Assembly: GCA_024276355.1 (NCBI GenBank)
Contig: JAJRXJ010000037.1
Coordinates: 1-42,726, forward strand
DNA length: 42,726 nt
Direction of reading: 5' to 3'
DNA from: Actinomycetes bacterium
GTDB taxonomy: Bacteria > Actinomycetota > Acidimicrobiia > Acidimicrobiales > Aldehydirespiratoraceae
The notes under the pieces: generated by a model
What the model saw: the letters and a program-made list of their open reading frames with translations, nothing else
Told to the model about the DNA's origin: nothing
Database searches by the model: none
In this document: positions 16,852 to 25,471 of the stretch, one piece after another
How the letters are laid out: each line of letters begins with the position of its first letter
Position numbering within the stretch: position 1 is the stretch's first letter
Translations under genes and position numbers: made by a program

Positions 16852-18444
16852 TCAGAGGCCGGCGGCGGAACCTGTCAGGGCCCTGGGGTCGGCGGCACCG
16901 GCCAATGCTCCCGACGGCATCACCTCGATCATGTGGGCGTGACCGAACTGGGAATGGGCGTCGTCAAGCACCTCCACCAGATGCCCCATCGAGGCCAACG
17001 AATCGGCCAGGCCCTCGGCCACGGGCGTTTCCAACTGCACCTTGCGGCGGACACCGGGCTGCCAGGTCGAGAACCCGTCGGTGCCCTCGGCTGGGGTGAA
17101 CCGCCAGCGCGGAGAGCCGATCGCCCGACCCGGGTCCCACCCGTGGACCAGCGTGTCGGCCAGGAGTTGCAGGAGGATCTGGGGTTGCGTGTCGCCACCC
17201 ATGGTGCCCAACACGCTCCGCAGAGAGCCGTCGGGACGCGTGACCAACGCCGGTGAAAGCGTGTGGGGCGGCCGGCGGCCGGGACCGTATTCGGCCGGGT
17301 GTCCCGGTCCGAGCGAGAATCCGAGGCCCCGATCATGAAGAAAGATCCCGCTGGTGCCGGCGATCAGATGTGATCCGAAACCGCTGGCGTTGGAGTTGAT
17401 GAGCGACACTGCCATCCGGTCGGAGTCGACCACACACAGGTAAGTGGTGTCGCCGGTGAACGGGGGGACCTCCACCTCGCCGGCCCGGGTCGGGTCGATG
17501 GCCGACCGGCGAGAGGCGATCCGTTGGGCCGACACGAGACTCGCCCCGTCGGCACCGTCGAACAACTCGGTCGGCCGATCATGACCGGCCTGCGCGGAGG
17601 CCTCGATCAGGAGATGGGTACCGGCTGCGTCGGGAGTGATCTCGAACCCGTCGGCAATGGCCGCCGACAGCAACGTGAGGTAGCCCTGACTGGTGGGCGG
17701 CGGACTCCAGATGTCGTGGCCCCACGCGCGAGCCGCGACCGGCTCCACCCAACGAGCCTGGCTCTCTGCAAGATCTGCTTCGGTGTATTCGCCGGCCCCA
17801 ACGGCCAGGAGTCCTTCGCCGAACTCACCTCCGTAGAAGCCGTCGCGACCTTGGTCGACGAGAGCCCGCAACGCCCGACCGGAACCGGGCCGCCTCACGA
17901 TGTCGCCTATCGCCGGATCGGCCGGAAGTTCGTTGTGGGCCGAGCCGGCCACCATCGGCAAGGTCCATGCCAACAACGGGGCGACAGGAAACCCCTCTTC
18001 GGCGTAACGAATGGCGTCGGCCAGTACCTCGCCGAGGGGCAGATGTCCGAAACGCTCGTGGAGCGCCAACCATCCGTCGACGGCCGCCGGCACGGTGATC
18101 GCCGACACGTGGTTGCGCAGAGGTATCCGGGACAAGCCCTCGGCACGCACACGATCAGGATCAGCGCCCGACCCGGCCCGACCTGAAGCGTCGAGGGCAT
18201 GAGGGCGACCGGAGCCGTCGTGTACCAGCGCCCACGCGTCGCCTCCCATGCCGCACATGTGGGGGGAAGTGACGGCCAGCACCGCGTTGGCCCCCACAGC
18301 CGCATCAGCAGCGGATCCACCGCTACGCAGGAGATCAAGACCGGTTGCGGTGGCCAGATGATCGACGGTCGACACCATCGCGTCGGGGGCAGTTCGGGTC
18401 ACACACGGATGGATCACCGAAGAAGTCTCGCGCCCGACTGGCAC
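16852..18444 (-). CDS. ggt: Gamma-glutamyltransferase family protein
   Basis: This 530-residue Ntn-hydrolase precursor should self-cleave before Thr333 (FTGDTTYLCVVDSD), the position equal to the TTHYSVVD nucleophile of classical enzymes. Other family segments are GGSAADAAVGANAVLAVTSP, the MCGMGGD loop, NSNASGFGS and GTMGGDTQPQ. There is no signal peptide, unlike the periplasmic enteric enzyme, so it acts in the cytosol. It may cleave glutathione-like or other gamma-glutamyl or acyl bonds. The GTG at 18444 lacks a clear ribosome site; the divergent yaaA starts 33 bp away, so a shared promoter region is very short. Confidence 0.9.
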   Translation of the reverse strand: MPVGRETSSVIHPCVTRTAPDAMVSTVDHLATATGLDLLRSGGSAADAAVGANAVLAVTSPHMCGMGGDAWALVHDGSGRPHALDASGRAGSGADPDRVRAEGLSRIPLRNHVSAITVPAAVDGWLALHERFGHLPLGEVLADAIRYAEEGFPVAPLLAWTLPMVAGSAHNELPADPAIGDIVRRPGSGRALRALVDQGRDGFYGGEFGEGLLAVGAGEYTEADLAESQARWVEPVAARAWGHDIWSPPPTSQGYLTLLSAAIADGFEITPDAAGTHLLIEASAQAGHDRPTELFDGADGASLVSAQRIASRRSAIDPTRAGEVEVPPFTGDTTYLCVVDSDRMAVSLINSNASGFGSHLIAGTSGIFLHDRGLGFSLGPGHPAEYGPGRRPPHTLSPALVTRPDGSLRSVLGTMGGDTQPQILLQLLADTLVHGWDPGRAIGSPRWRFTPAEGTDGFSTWQPGVRRKVQLETPVAEGLADSLASMGHLVEVLDDAHSQFGHAHMIEVMPSGALAGAADPRALTGSAAGL

Positions 18445-18476
18445 GAAGCCCCAACCAGCGGGCAGGCTGCCGGGCC

Positions 18477-19265
18477 GTGACCCGCTCTCCCCTCATTCTT
18501 CTCCCCCCATCCGAAGGCAAGTCGACTGGCGGCTCGCACGGCCCATGGACAGGTTGCGAGTCGTCCCCCGAACTCGACGATGCACGGCGAGAGGTCATGA
18601 AGGCCCTGGCCCGGGCCATGCGGGGAACGGCAGCCGAACGGCAGAAGTTGCTGGGGGTTGGAGAGGCCGCCGCCAGGACCGCCACCGCGGCCAACCGGGT
18701 CATCACCGTGTCGCCGACCACGGCGGCCATCGAGCGATACACCGGTGTGCTGTTCGACGCTCTTGATGCTGCATCCCTGAAGGCCGTGGCCCGTCGACGC
18801 CTCAACGCCAGGGTGCTGATCTTCTCCGGCCTTTGGGGCGTGGTGTCCCCCGAGGACCTGATCCCCGACTACAAGCTGAAGATGGGCGCATCGCTCCCCC
18901 GGCTGGGGAAGCTGTCGACTTGGTGGAGGGCGCGGCTTTCGCCGGTGCTCGACGAGTCCGCCCGCGGCCGGGTGGTGTGGGATCTGAGACCGAAGGAGCA
19001 CGCCGCGGCCTGGAGAGTCGGCGACACCCCGTCACATCTGATCACGGTCGAGTTCCTCGAAGAACGCGCCGGCCGCGGCTTGGTGACGGTGTCCCACTCG
19101 AACAAGCTGCTCAAGGGCGCTCTCACACGCCATCTCGTGTCGCTGACCGACCCGGTGATCGAGTCGCTGGCCGACTTCGAGATCGACGGTTTCAGATGGG
19201 ATCCCGACTCGACCACCACAGCGAACGGGGTGACATCCACCCGGGTGGTGCGACACCTCAGTTGA
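18477..19265 (+). CDS. yaaA: YaaA family peroxide-stress protein (UPF0246)
   Basis: The 262-residue product starts VTRSPLILLPPSEGKSTGG, the diagnostic YaaA opening, and contains IFSGLWGVVSPEDLIPDYKLKMG-type core segments (around residues 115-140) and VVWDLRPKEH. In E. coli YaaA lowers free iron during hydrogen peroxide stress and binds DNA; the mechanism here is inferred from the family only. The GTG at 18477 is chosen because the conserved region starts right there; the open frame further up to 18345 is antisense to the gamma-glutamyltransferase gene. Its last 8 bp overlap the 3' end of galactokinase. Confidence 0.9.
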   Translation: MTRSPLILLPPSEGKSTGGSHGPWTGCESSPELDDARREVMKALARAMRGTAAERQKLLGVGEAAARTATAANRVITVSPTTAAIERYTGVLFDALDAASLKAVARRRLNARVLIFSGLWGVVSPEDLIPDYKLKMGASLPRLGKLSTWWRARLSPVLDESARGRVVWDLRPKEHAAAWRVGDTPSHLITVEFLEERAGRGLVTVSHSNKLLKGALTRHLVSLTDPVIESLADFEIDGFRWDPDSTTTANGVTSTRVVRHLS

Positions 19266-20280
19266 CGATGCCGGCACCGGCGCTGGGCGAGAGACGCCAG
19301 CCGCCGATCCTCGCCGGGTCGACCCCGGCATCGACCATCGCCACCGCACATCCACCGAACCCGGCCCCGGTCATGCGGGCACCGTGAACCCCCGGAGTTG
19401 ATTGCAGCCTTTCGACCAGTTGGTCGAGTTCGGGGATCGACACCTCGAAGTCGTCCCGCAGACTGGCGTGGCTCTCGTTCATCAAACGTCCGAAGGTGGC
19501 CGCATCACCCGCGGTCGCCGCGTCGACGGCCGACCGCACCCGACCAATTTCGGTGATGACATGGCGAGCCCGTCTCTGCTCGATGCCGTCGAGCTCGCTG
19601 AGCCGGTCGAAGGTGGCATCTCGCAGGGGGCCGATGGTGCGCTCGGCTGCTTCACAGTCGGCCCTCCGGTCGGCGTACTCCGACCCGGCGAGGCGTCGCG
19701 ACACACCACAGTGAACGGCATGGACGGCCACCCCGTCGGGCAACGCGACCGGCTTCACCGTCTCGTCTCGGCAGTCGATCAGCAGCGCCGACCCGGCCAC
19801 TCCGGCGGCAATCGACAGTTGGTCCATGATTCCGCACGGCACCCCCGAGGCCCTCTGCTCGGCTCGCTGACACAGTCGGGCCAGCTCCAGAGGTGGGCCG
19901 GTGAACCCGGCCGCGAGGGCGACGGCAATCTCCAGCGACGCGCTCGACGACAGGCCGGCGCCCACCGGGAGCGTGGTGGTGACGTCACCTTCGAATCCGT
20001 GGGTCGTCCCCATCTCGGCCATCACCGCGGCCGGGTATCGCGACCACACCGGGCTGCGATCGGATACGGCACCGACCGGCAACTCGATGGTTGCCGCTTC
20101 GGGCTCCGAGTCAGACCGGAGACGAACCAGTTGTGGAACATCACCGACCGCTCGGGTGACTCGAATCGTGGTGCCGAGATCAACGGCCATCGGCAGCACC
20201 AAGCCACCGACGTAGTCGACGTGATCGCCAATGAGGTTGACACGGCCCGGGGCGAAGACCGTGAGGGTCTCTCCGGGCAC
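19258..20280 (-). CDS. galK: Galactokinase
   Basis: The 340-residue GHMP kinase shows APGRVNLIGDHVDYVGG (galactokinase signature with Asp in place of the common Glu), the ATP loop LPVGAGLSSSASLE, CGIMDQ with the catalytic Asp region and GARMTGAGFGGC. It would phosphorylate galactose or a similar sugar at C1. The GTG at 20280 is 5 nt after the stop of the nucleotidyltransferase gene and is preferred over the frame start at 20358, which would overlap that gene by 70 bp; the resulting N terminus is short. No galT or galE is present, so it may work with the adjoining nucleotidyltransferase instead. Confidence 0.88.
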   Translation of the reverse strand: MPGETLTVFAPGRVNLIGDHVDYVGGLVLPMAVDLGTTIRVTRAVGDVPQLVRLRSDSEPEAATIELPVGAVSDRSPVWSRYPAAVMAEMGTTHGFEGDVTTTLPVGAGLSSSASLEIAVALAAGFTGPPLELARLCQRAEQRASGVPCGIMDQLSIAAGVAGSALLIDCRDETVKPVALPDGVAVHAVHCGVSRRLAGSEYADRRADCEAAERTIGPLRDATFDRLSELDGIEQRRARHVITEIGRVRSAVDAATAGDAATFGRLMNESHASLRDDFEVSIPELDQLVERLQSTPGVHGARMTGAGFGGCAVAMVDAGVDPARIGGWRLSPSAGAGIVN

Positions 20281-20285
20281 GGGGT

Positions 20286-21122
20286 TCAGGAGGCTCGCAT
20301 CTCGGCGATGCGGCGGCGGGCCACCTCGAGATCGTCGGGATTGGTGACCCCCACCCACGCCTCGTCGGTGGTGACCACCCCGACCGTGAACTCGCCGGCG
20401 TCACGCAGCACCGCGACCTCAGCCGGCAGCAGGTACTCGGTCTTGGCTTCGTCGCCGTGGTCACGGAGGAACTTGGCGAATCCCTCCTCGAGATCGGCGA
20501 AGATCCGCTGCGGAAACGCCCAGAAGTTCATCGAAGCCACCGCATCGGGGGCCAGCACGCCCTCAGGGTCACGGCCGGTGATGGTGCCGTCGTCACGGCG
20601 GCCCACACCGTGGGTTTCGGTGAGCCCGACCATCTCCGATCCCTCGATCCGACATATGCCCCGGCTGACCTCGCCGATCTCGGGCAGCGTCCGGTCGAGC
20701 CGGAAGCCGGCCAGGAGCACCCGGTCGCTGGGCAGGTCGGTGGCCGCGGCGACGACCTTGTCGTAGGTGGAGCTTCCGTAGTAGTCGTCGGCGTTGCACA
20801 CGAGAAACGGCCCGTCGATCTCCGGTGCGGCCACCAGCACGGCCTGGCCGGTACCCCACGGCTTGTCCCGGTGGGGGCCGTGGGTGTCCTGGCAGACGTA
20901 GGTGATCTCCACATCGTGGGACCTGGACGCGATGTGTCGCTTGACGTCGTCGATGATGTCGGTGCGAACCACCATCACCACCTTGTCGACGCCGGCCGCA
21001 ACAGCATCACCGATGGCGAAATCGAGAAACGCCTCCCCGTCGGGCCCGACCGAGGCAAGTTGTTTCGTGCCACCGAATCGGGATCCGAGTCCGGCGGCCA
21101 TGACCAAGAGGCTTACGTTCAC
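20286..21122 (-). CDS. Sugar nucleotidyltransferase-like protein (NTP transferase family)
   Basis: The 278-residue protein opens with VNVSLLVMAAGLGSRFGGTKQ, the NTP-binding G-x-G-x-R...K loop of sugar-1-phosphate nucleotidyltransferases, followed by PFLVCNADDYYG, which supplies the metal-binding Asp. The GTG at 21122 is chosen over the one at 21128 because TACTGT ends 6 nt before it (leaderless), and no ribosome site is seen. It is cotranscribed with galactokinase (5-nt gap), so a sugar 1-phosphate made by GalK could be its substrate; that link is an inference. Confidence 0.82.
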   Translation of the reverse strand: MNVSLLVMAAGLGSRFGGTKQLASVGPDGEAFLDFAIGDAVAAGVDKVVMVVRTDIIDDVKRHIASRSHDVEITYVCQDTHGPHRDKPWGTGQAVLVAAPEIDGPFLVCNADDYYGSSTYDKVVAAATDLPSDRVLLAGFRLDRTLPEIGEVSRGICRIEGSEMVGLTETHGVGRRDDGTITGRDPEGVLAPDAVASMNFWAFPQRIFADLEEGFAKFLRDHGDEAKTEYLLPAEVAVLRDAGEFTVGVVTTDEAWVGVTNPDDLEVARRRIAEMRAS

Positions 21123-21134
21123 GCCCACACAGTA
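21123..21134 (-). promoter_or_regulatory. Leaderless -10 box (TACTGT) for the nucleotidyltransferase-galK operon
   Basis: TACTGT (21134-21129) is followed by GTGGGC and then the GTG at 21122. The region up to the glyoxalase-fold gene stop is only 15 bp, so the promoter lies within the end of that gene. Confidence 0.5.
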
Positions 21135-21137
21135 GGT

Positions 21138-21623
21138 TCAGCCGATCGGATTCCCGTACATTTCGCCGAGCGGGTCGGAGATCAGCTCCATGCGGGCCCC
21201 ATCGGGATCGCGGAAATACATCGACGTCTCGATCACCTGGATATCGACGCCGGCCGCCGCGAGTGCCTCGCGTTGCCGGTCCCATGTGTCGGGGTTGACG
21301 CTGATGGCGAGATGGTGGAGACCGCCGAGCACCTCTGAGTAGGGCCCGAGGTCGAGACCCGGGAAATCGAAGAACGCGAGCGCGTTACCGTGACCGATGT
21401 CGAAGAAAAAATGGGTGGATCCCTTGTAGTCACGGTTCTCGAAGAGCTCGGTGAGCGGAAAACCGAGCGTGTCCTGGTAGAAGGCGATGGTGCGCTCGAC
21501 GTCGGTGCACAGCAACGCCACATGGTGGACACCGCGACCGGGGCCGGCGGGCCGTTCCACCGCAGGCCGCAGATGTACGCGGCGGAGGCGTTCCCATTCC
21601 TCCCTGCGGTCAGGATCGGTCAT
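21138..21623 (-). CDS. Glyoxalase/dioxygenase-fold (VOC) protein
   Basis: The 161-residue protein has the paired beta-alpha-beta-beta-beta modules of the vicinal oxygen chelate fold. Likely metal ligands are visible: His in GVHHVALLCTD, His in GLHHLAISV and Glu in ARMELISDP, with YFRDPDG before the last. Substrate unknown. A 34-residue N-terminal extension precedes the fold. GAGAGG ends about 5 nt before the ATG at 21623. It lies 9 nt after the alcohol dehydrogenase gene in the same operon. Confidence 0.85.
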   Translation of the reverse strand: MTDPDRREEWERLRRVHLRPAVERPAGPGRGVHHVALLCTDVERTIAFYQDTLGFPLTELFENRDYKGSTHFFFDIGHGNALAFFDFPGLDLGPYSEVLGGLHHLAISVNPDTWDRQREALAAAGVDIQVIETSMYFRDPDGARMELISDPLGEMYGNPIG

Positions 21624-21632
21624 TGTCGCCTC

Positions 21633-22592
21633 TCATCGGCCCGGTTCGAATACGACCTTGATAGCGCCTTCGGCACGGTTACGGGCGGCAGCGAACGCTT
21701 CGTGGGCGGCGTCGAGCGGAAACCTGTGGGTGATCATCACGTCGGCGATGGCCGGGGTTCGAGCCAGAATCGCCGCCGCCGCGTCTACATCCCGACCGGC
21801 CGCGGCACGGCCGTACATCATCGAGGGGATGATCTCGACCTCTTTGAGGCAGGCCGCCATGTCGAGCGAAATGGGCGACCAGATGGTGCCCACGAGCCCC
21901 ACCCGTCCACCGACACGACACAGGGACACGGCCCGGGCGATCGAGTCGGTGCCGGCCACGGCGTCGAATACGACGTCGTACTTGCCATTGGTTCCCACGG
22001 AAGCTCCCAACCGGTCGGCGGCGGCCTGCTGGTGGGGATGACGGGCCTCGATGTCGACACCGATCCCGTTGGCGCCGCACACTGCGGCGACCGCCAGGCC
22101 GATCGGCCCGGCACCCACCACGGCGATACGATCACTTCCCTCGACCCGGGCCCTGCGAATCGCGTGGACCGCAACGGCCAGGGGCTCGACGAGCGAGGCG
22201 TCGCCGATCGAAAGCCCGGCCGGCAAGGCAACCAGGGCCTCCGCGGGCACGCTGATCCGCTCGGCCATTCCCCCGTCGATGAGTATCCCGAAGCCCGACG
22301 CACCTTCGTGGCAGTGGTTGCGACTGCCGGTGAGGCATTGCACGCAGTGTCCGCACGACACGATCGGCTCGATCGCCACTTGGGTTCCGTCGGGGGTGGT
22401 GCCGGCGAATTCATGGCCCAGCACTCGGCCCTCGGCCAGTCCACCGTCGATCATGTGTAGGTCCGACCCGCAGATACTCGAGGCGACGATGTCGACCATC
22501 ACCCCACCATCGCCGTCGCCGGGCGGGGGCGCGTCGACCAGCGTTGGTGTGCCATCGACGACTCGTATGGCTTTCATGTGGGCACCCGTCAC
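21633..22592 (-). CDS. Zinc-binding alcohol dehydrogenase (MDR family)
   Basis: The 319-residue medium-chain dehydrogenase shows ASSICGSDLHM and LGHEFAG for the catalytic zinc, the structural-zinc lobe CGHCVQCLTGSRNHC with four Cys, and VVGAGPIGLAVAAV for the Rossmann fold. It would oxidise an alcohol or polyol with NAD(P). The GTG at 22592 overlaps the stop of the phosphatase gene by 4 nt (GTGA), matching the coupling seen elsewhere in the window; the ATG at 22577 (MKAIRVVDG) is an alternative. Substrate not evident. Confidence 0.88.
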   Translation of the reverse strand: MTGAHMKAIRVVDGTPTLVDAPPPGDGDGGVMVDIVASSICGSDLHMIDGGLAEGRVLGHEFAGTTPDGTQVAIEPIVSCGHCVQCLTGSRNHCHEGASGFGILIDGGMAERISVPAEALVALPAGLSIGDASLVEPLAVAVHAIRRARVEGSDRIAVVGAGPIGLAVAAVCGANGIGVDIEARHPHQQAAADRLGASVGTNGKYDVVFDAVAGTDSIARAVSLCRVGGRVGLVGTIWSPISLDMAACLKEVEIIPSMMYGRAAAGRDVDAAAAILARTPAIADVMITHRFPLDAAHEAFAAARNRAEGAIKVVFEPGR

Positions 22593-23197
22593 CAGTCGAT
22601 CAGGTCGCGCACATGGTAGGTCTCGTTCATCGACTTGACCGTGCGAGTGCCGTTGGACGATGCCCGCACCCGGGTGACCCCGCAGTAGTCGGGCAGCAGA
22701 GCGAACAGGTTGTCGAACTCGAGGATGGTCTTGACGAAGACGTTGGTGACCATCCCGTGACAGAACACCGCCACCCGCTTCGAAGGGTTGGAGCTGATGA
22801 TGTGGTCGAACCCCCGGCGCACCCTCGCCTCGAACCGGTCGTAGCCGTCGCTGAAGATGGTGTCCATCAGATCGCCCTCGAAATAGTGGGCGGTGTCGGG
22901 ATCGTCGACGCTTATCTCCTCCGACGGGACGTAGGCATGTGAGCGATGATCCGACTCCTTGATGTCGTCGATCACCTCCACCTCCAAGCCGAGACGTGTG
23001 GCCAACGGCGCCGCGGTCTGTCGGGCGCGAAGCATCGTGGACGAGACGATGTGGTCGATCCCGAACGGCTGGAGGAGGTCGGCGACCCGCTCGGCCTGCA
23101 GCAGCCCGATCTCGGCGAGCTCGGGGTCGGCAACGCCGCCTTCCTCCTTCACGACCTGACGGACGGGGCGACCATGACGAACGATGTAGAGATCCAC
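22589..23197 (-). CDS. Histidine phosphatase family protein (phosphoglycerate-mutase-like)
   Basis: The 202-residue product begins VDLYIVRHGRPVR with the phospho-accepting His of the RHG motif, followed by SSTMLRARQTA and VFCHGMVTNV with the second catalytic His. This is the broad-specificity phosphatase branch, not a housekeeping mutase. The GTG at 23197 is chosen because the fold starts there and TAGCCT lies 7 nt before it; the much longer open frame upstream is antisense to menE. It is the first gene of a three-gene operon with the dehydrogenase and VOC genes. Confidence 0.87.
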   Translation of the reverse strand: MDLYIVRHGRPVRQVVKEEGGVADPELAEIGLLQAERVADLLQPFGIDHIVSSTMLRARQTAAPLATRLGLEVEVIDDIKESDHRSHAYVPSEEISVDDPDTAHYFEGDLMDTIFSDGYDRFEARVRRGFDHIISSNPSKRVAVFCHGMVTNVFVKTILEFDNLFALLPDYCGVTRVRASSNGTRTVKSMNETYHVRDLIDW

Positions 23198-23256
23198 CCG
23201 GCGGAGGCTAGGGCGATGGCACCCGACCGGGCGAGACGACGCCGTAGTCTCGCGGT
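23198..23256. promoter_or_regulatory. Divergent leaderless promoters between histidine phosphatase and menE leader
   Basis: On the minus strand TAGCCT (23210-23205) lies 7 nt before the GTG at 23197. On the plus strand TAGTCT (23245-23250) lies 6 nt before a GTG at 23257 that opens a 13-codon frame ending on the menE start. No -35 consensus is clear on either side. Confidence 0.5.
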
Positions 23257-23298
23257 GTGACCGGGGATGCACCATCGCGCAATCGAGTTGAACAGTGA
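23257..23298 (+). CDS. Possible 13-codon leader ORF overlapping menE
   Basis: GTG at 23257 follows TAGTCT by 6 nt. The frame encodes VTGDAPSRNRVEQ and stops at TGA 23296-23298, which overlaps the menE GTG (23295-23297) as GTGA. The peptide resembles nothing I know. If real it would let ribosomes load on a leaderless message and then re-initiate at menE, which lacks a ribosome site of its own. The alternative is that this stretch is simply the menE leader. Confidence 0.35.
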   Translation: MTGDAPSRNRVEQ

Positions 23299-24395
23299 AC
23301 GAAGTAGTGGCCCTTATGATCCCCGGCGGCACCCGGTTCGTCGAGGAGCTTCGGGCCGCGTGGGATGCCGGAGACGCGGTCGCCCCGATCGATCTGCGAC
23401 TGCGCGGCGCGGCTCTTGACGCGGCCATCGAAGCCATTTCTCCCACGGTGATGGTCGACCCGTCCGGCCGAACATCCCACCAGGGTCGGCCCGCGGATCC
23501 CGGTGACGCCCTGGTCATCAACACGAGCGGAACCACCGGTCGGCCCCGCGCCGCGGTTCTCACCCACGACTCCCTGGCTGTGTCGGCCCGGGCAACATCC
23601 GCGGCCCTCGGGGTTGATCCCGGCTCCGACCGTTGGCTGGCGTGCCTACCGCTGGCCCACGTGGGCGGCCTGTCCGTGATCACCCGGGCGCTGCTCACCG
23701 ATACGCCGGTTGAGGTCCACGACGGTTTCGACCCGGGTGCAGTCACCGAAGCCGCCCGCGGTGGAGCAACGCTCGTCTCGCTCGTGACCACCGCCGTCAG
23801 GCGAATCGACCCGTCGCTGTTTCGCAAGATCCTGCTCGGCGGTTCAGCCATCCCGGCCGACCGCCCGACGAACTCGGTGGCAACCTGGGGCATGACCGAG
23901 ACCGGCGGCGGGGTGGTCTACGACGGCGTGCCCCTCGACGGGGTCGAGGTGCGCGAGGTCGGGGGCGAGCTGCAGCTCCGCTGTCCGATGCTGATGCGCT
24001 GCTACCGCGACGGGACCAGCCCGGTCACCTCTGATGGCTGGTACCCCACCGGAGATGCCGGCTCCGTCGCCGATGGTGTCGTTCGGGTGCGGGGGCGTAT
24101 TGGCGACGTGATTGTCACCGGTGGCGAGAAGGTCTGGCCCGACCCGGTGGAACGTGTCGTGGCCGCCGACCCCGCGGTGAGCGAGGTGGCGGTGGTGGGC
24201 CGACCCGACGAGGAGTGGGGTCAGGTGGTCACCGCTGTCGTGGTCGCCGCCGACCCTGACGACCCGCCGAAGCTGGAACACCTGCGGGACCTGGTGAAGG
24301 CGCAGCTGCCTGCGTGGCACGCCCCCAAGCGACTCGAACTGGTGCGGGAGCTGCCGCGAACGTCACTCGGCAAGATCCGCAGGAGCTCGCTCTGA
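23295..24395 (+). CDS. menE: O-succinylbenzoate-CoA ligase
   Basis: This 366-residue acyl-adenylate enzyme activates o-succinylbenzoate with ATP and CoA for menaquinone synthesis. Motifs are INTSGTTGRPRAAVLTH (P-loop), CLPLAHVGGLSVITRALL, LLGGSAIP, ATWGMTETGGG, GWYPTGDAG, GRIGDVIVTGGEKVWP and the catalytic Lys in TSLGKIRRSSL. It is shorter than most acyl-CoA ligases, as actinobacterial MenE usually is. The GTG at 23295 overlaps a short leader frame; the ATG at 23316 is another possible start. It is convergent with menC, 8 bp away, so it is transcribed apart from the other men genes here. Confidence 0.9.
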   Translation: MNEVVALMIPGGTRFVEELRAAWDAGDAVAPIDLRLRGAALDAAIEAISPTVMVDPSGRTSHQGRPADPGDALVINTSGTTGRPRAAVLTHDSLAVSARATSAALGVDPGSDRWLACLPLAHVGGLSVITRALLTDTPVEVHDGFDPGAVTEAARGGATLVSLVTTAVRRIDPSLFRKILLGGSAIPADRPTNSVATWGMTETGGGVVYDGVPLDGVEVREVGGELQLRCPMLMRCYRDGTSPVTSDGWYPTGDAGSVADGVVRVRGRIGDVIVTGGEKVWPDPVERVVAADPAVSEVAVVGRPDEEWGQVVTAVVVAADPDDPPKLEHLRDLVKAQLPAWHAPKRLELVRELPRTSLGKIRRSSL

Positions 24396-24403
24396 CGCGT
24401 CGC

Positions 24404-25471
24404 TCAGCTCGGCAACACCTCGAAGGGATCGATGCCCAACCCGGCTGCCGATCCGAGCGCCATCATTCCGGCTTCGACCCTCGGGGCCGGGCCGATGTCG
24501 GCTTCAAGCAGGGATGAGGTGGCCAGGCCGTGGGCCATGTCGATGCCGCTGGCCGCGGCAACGTGGAGTGCATGGGCTACGCCGATGGCGCCGTCGACCA
24601 TGCTGGTGACCACCGCCGACGCCCCGAACTCGCGGGCCAGTCCGATGGCCCTCATGGCCAGGTCGGGTCCGCCGAGGGCCTGCGGTTTCACGACCACCAC
24701 GTCGATCGAACCGGTTCCCAGGGCCTTGGCGATGTCGTCGACGTCACGCGCCGATTCGTCGACGGCGACCGGAATATCACTGTGTGAACCGACCGCAGCG
24801 ATCGCGTCGATGCCATCGGAGGGTTCTTCGCAGTAGGACACTCCCAGCTCGGCCATCTGCCTGAGCGCCTCTATCGCGGTGTCGACCGCCCAGGCTCCGT
24901 TGGCGTCGATCCGCAGCTCGACTCCCGGCCCGACCGTGGCCCTCGCGACCTCGACCCGCGCGATGTCTGAAGCCACGTCGAGCACACCGACCTTGATCTT
25001 GATGCAGCGATGCCCCATGGCGACCGCGTCCGCACACAGCGACTCGACCATTTCGGGCTGCTCAGCCGAAACCATGGCGTTGACCGGGACGGCCGGTGCC
25101 GCGCTCAGGTTCAATACGGCCGCCAGGGTGACACCCTGACGCCTGGCCGTCAGATCGGCCAACGCTCCGGCCATGGCAGCGCGGGCGTGGGGGGCGCGTT
25201 CAAGGTCGTCGAGGAGGTGATCGAGCCGAGGGTCGGAGGGGTCATCCACCAGCGACACGGCCGCCGACACCGCCGCCAGCGACGCCGCCGTAGAGTCGAC
25301 GCTGGCTGGAGACCATCCCAGCATCGGCGTAGCCTCGCCCCATCCGGTGTGGGTGCCGTCGCTGATTCCGAGGAGCAGACCGCTGCGGTGGCGAGTGTGG
25401 CCACGACCGGTGGACAGCACGCGGCGCAGAGGCAACCTGAACGGCCGAACGTCGGCGGAGAGACCGGTCAT
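24404..25471 (-). CDS. menC: O-succinylbenzoate synthase
   Basis: The 355-residue enolase-superfamily enzyme dehydrates SHCHC to o-succinylbenzoate. The catalytic Lys strand (CIKIKVG), metal ligands in RIDANGAW, YCEEPS and AVDESARD, and the second Lys in VVVKPQALGG are all present. WGEATPMLGW near residue 45 forms part of the capping domain. The ATG at 25471 overlaps the menH stop by 4 nt (ATGA). It is last in the menF-D-H-C operon. Confidence 0.92.
   Translation of the reverse strand: MTGLSADVRPFRLPLRRVLSTGRGHTRHRSGLLLGISDGTHTGWGEATPMLGWSPASVDSTAASLAAVSAAVSLVDDPSDPRLDHLLDDLERAPHARAAMAGALADLTARRQGVTLAAVLNLSAAPAVPVNAMVSAEQPEMVESLCADAVAMGHRCIKIKVGVLDVASDIARVEVARATVGPGVELRIDANGAWAVDTAIEALRQMAELGVSYCEEPSDGIDAIAAVGSHSDIPVAVDESARDVDDIAKALGTGSIDVVVVKPQALGGPDLAMRAIGLAREFGASAVVTSMVDGAIGVAHALHVAAASGIDMAHGLATSSLLEADIGPAPRVEAGMMALGSAAGLGIDPFEVLPS

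Noticed and set aside
22589-23893. A 434-codon frame for the histidine phosphatase
   Set aside because: The fold begins at 23197, and everything upstream is antisense to menE.
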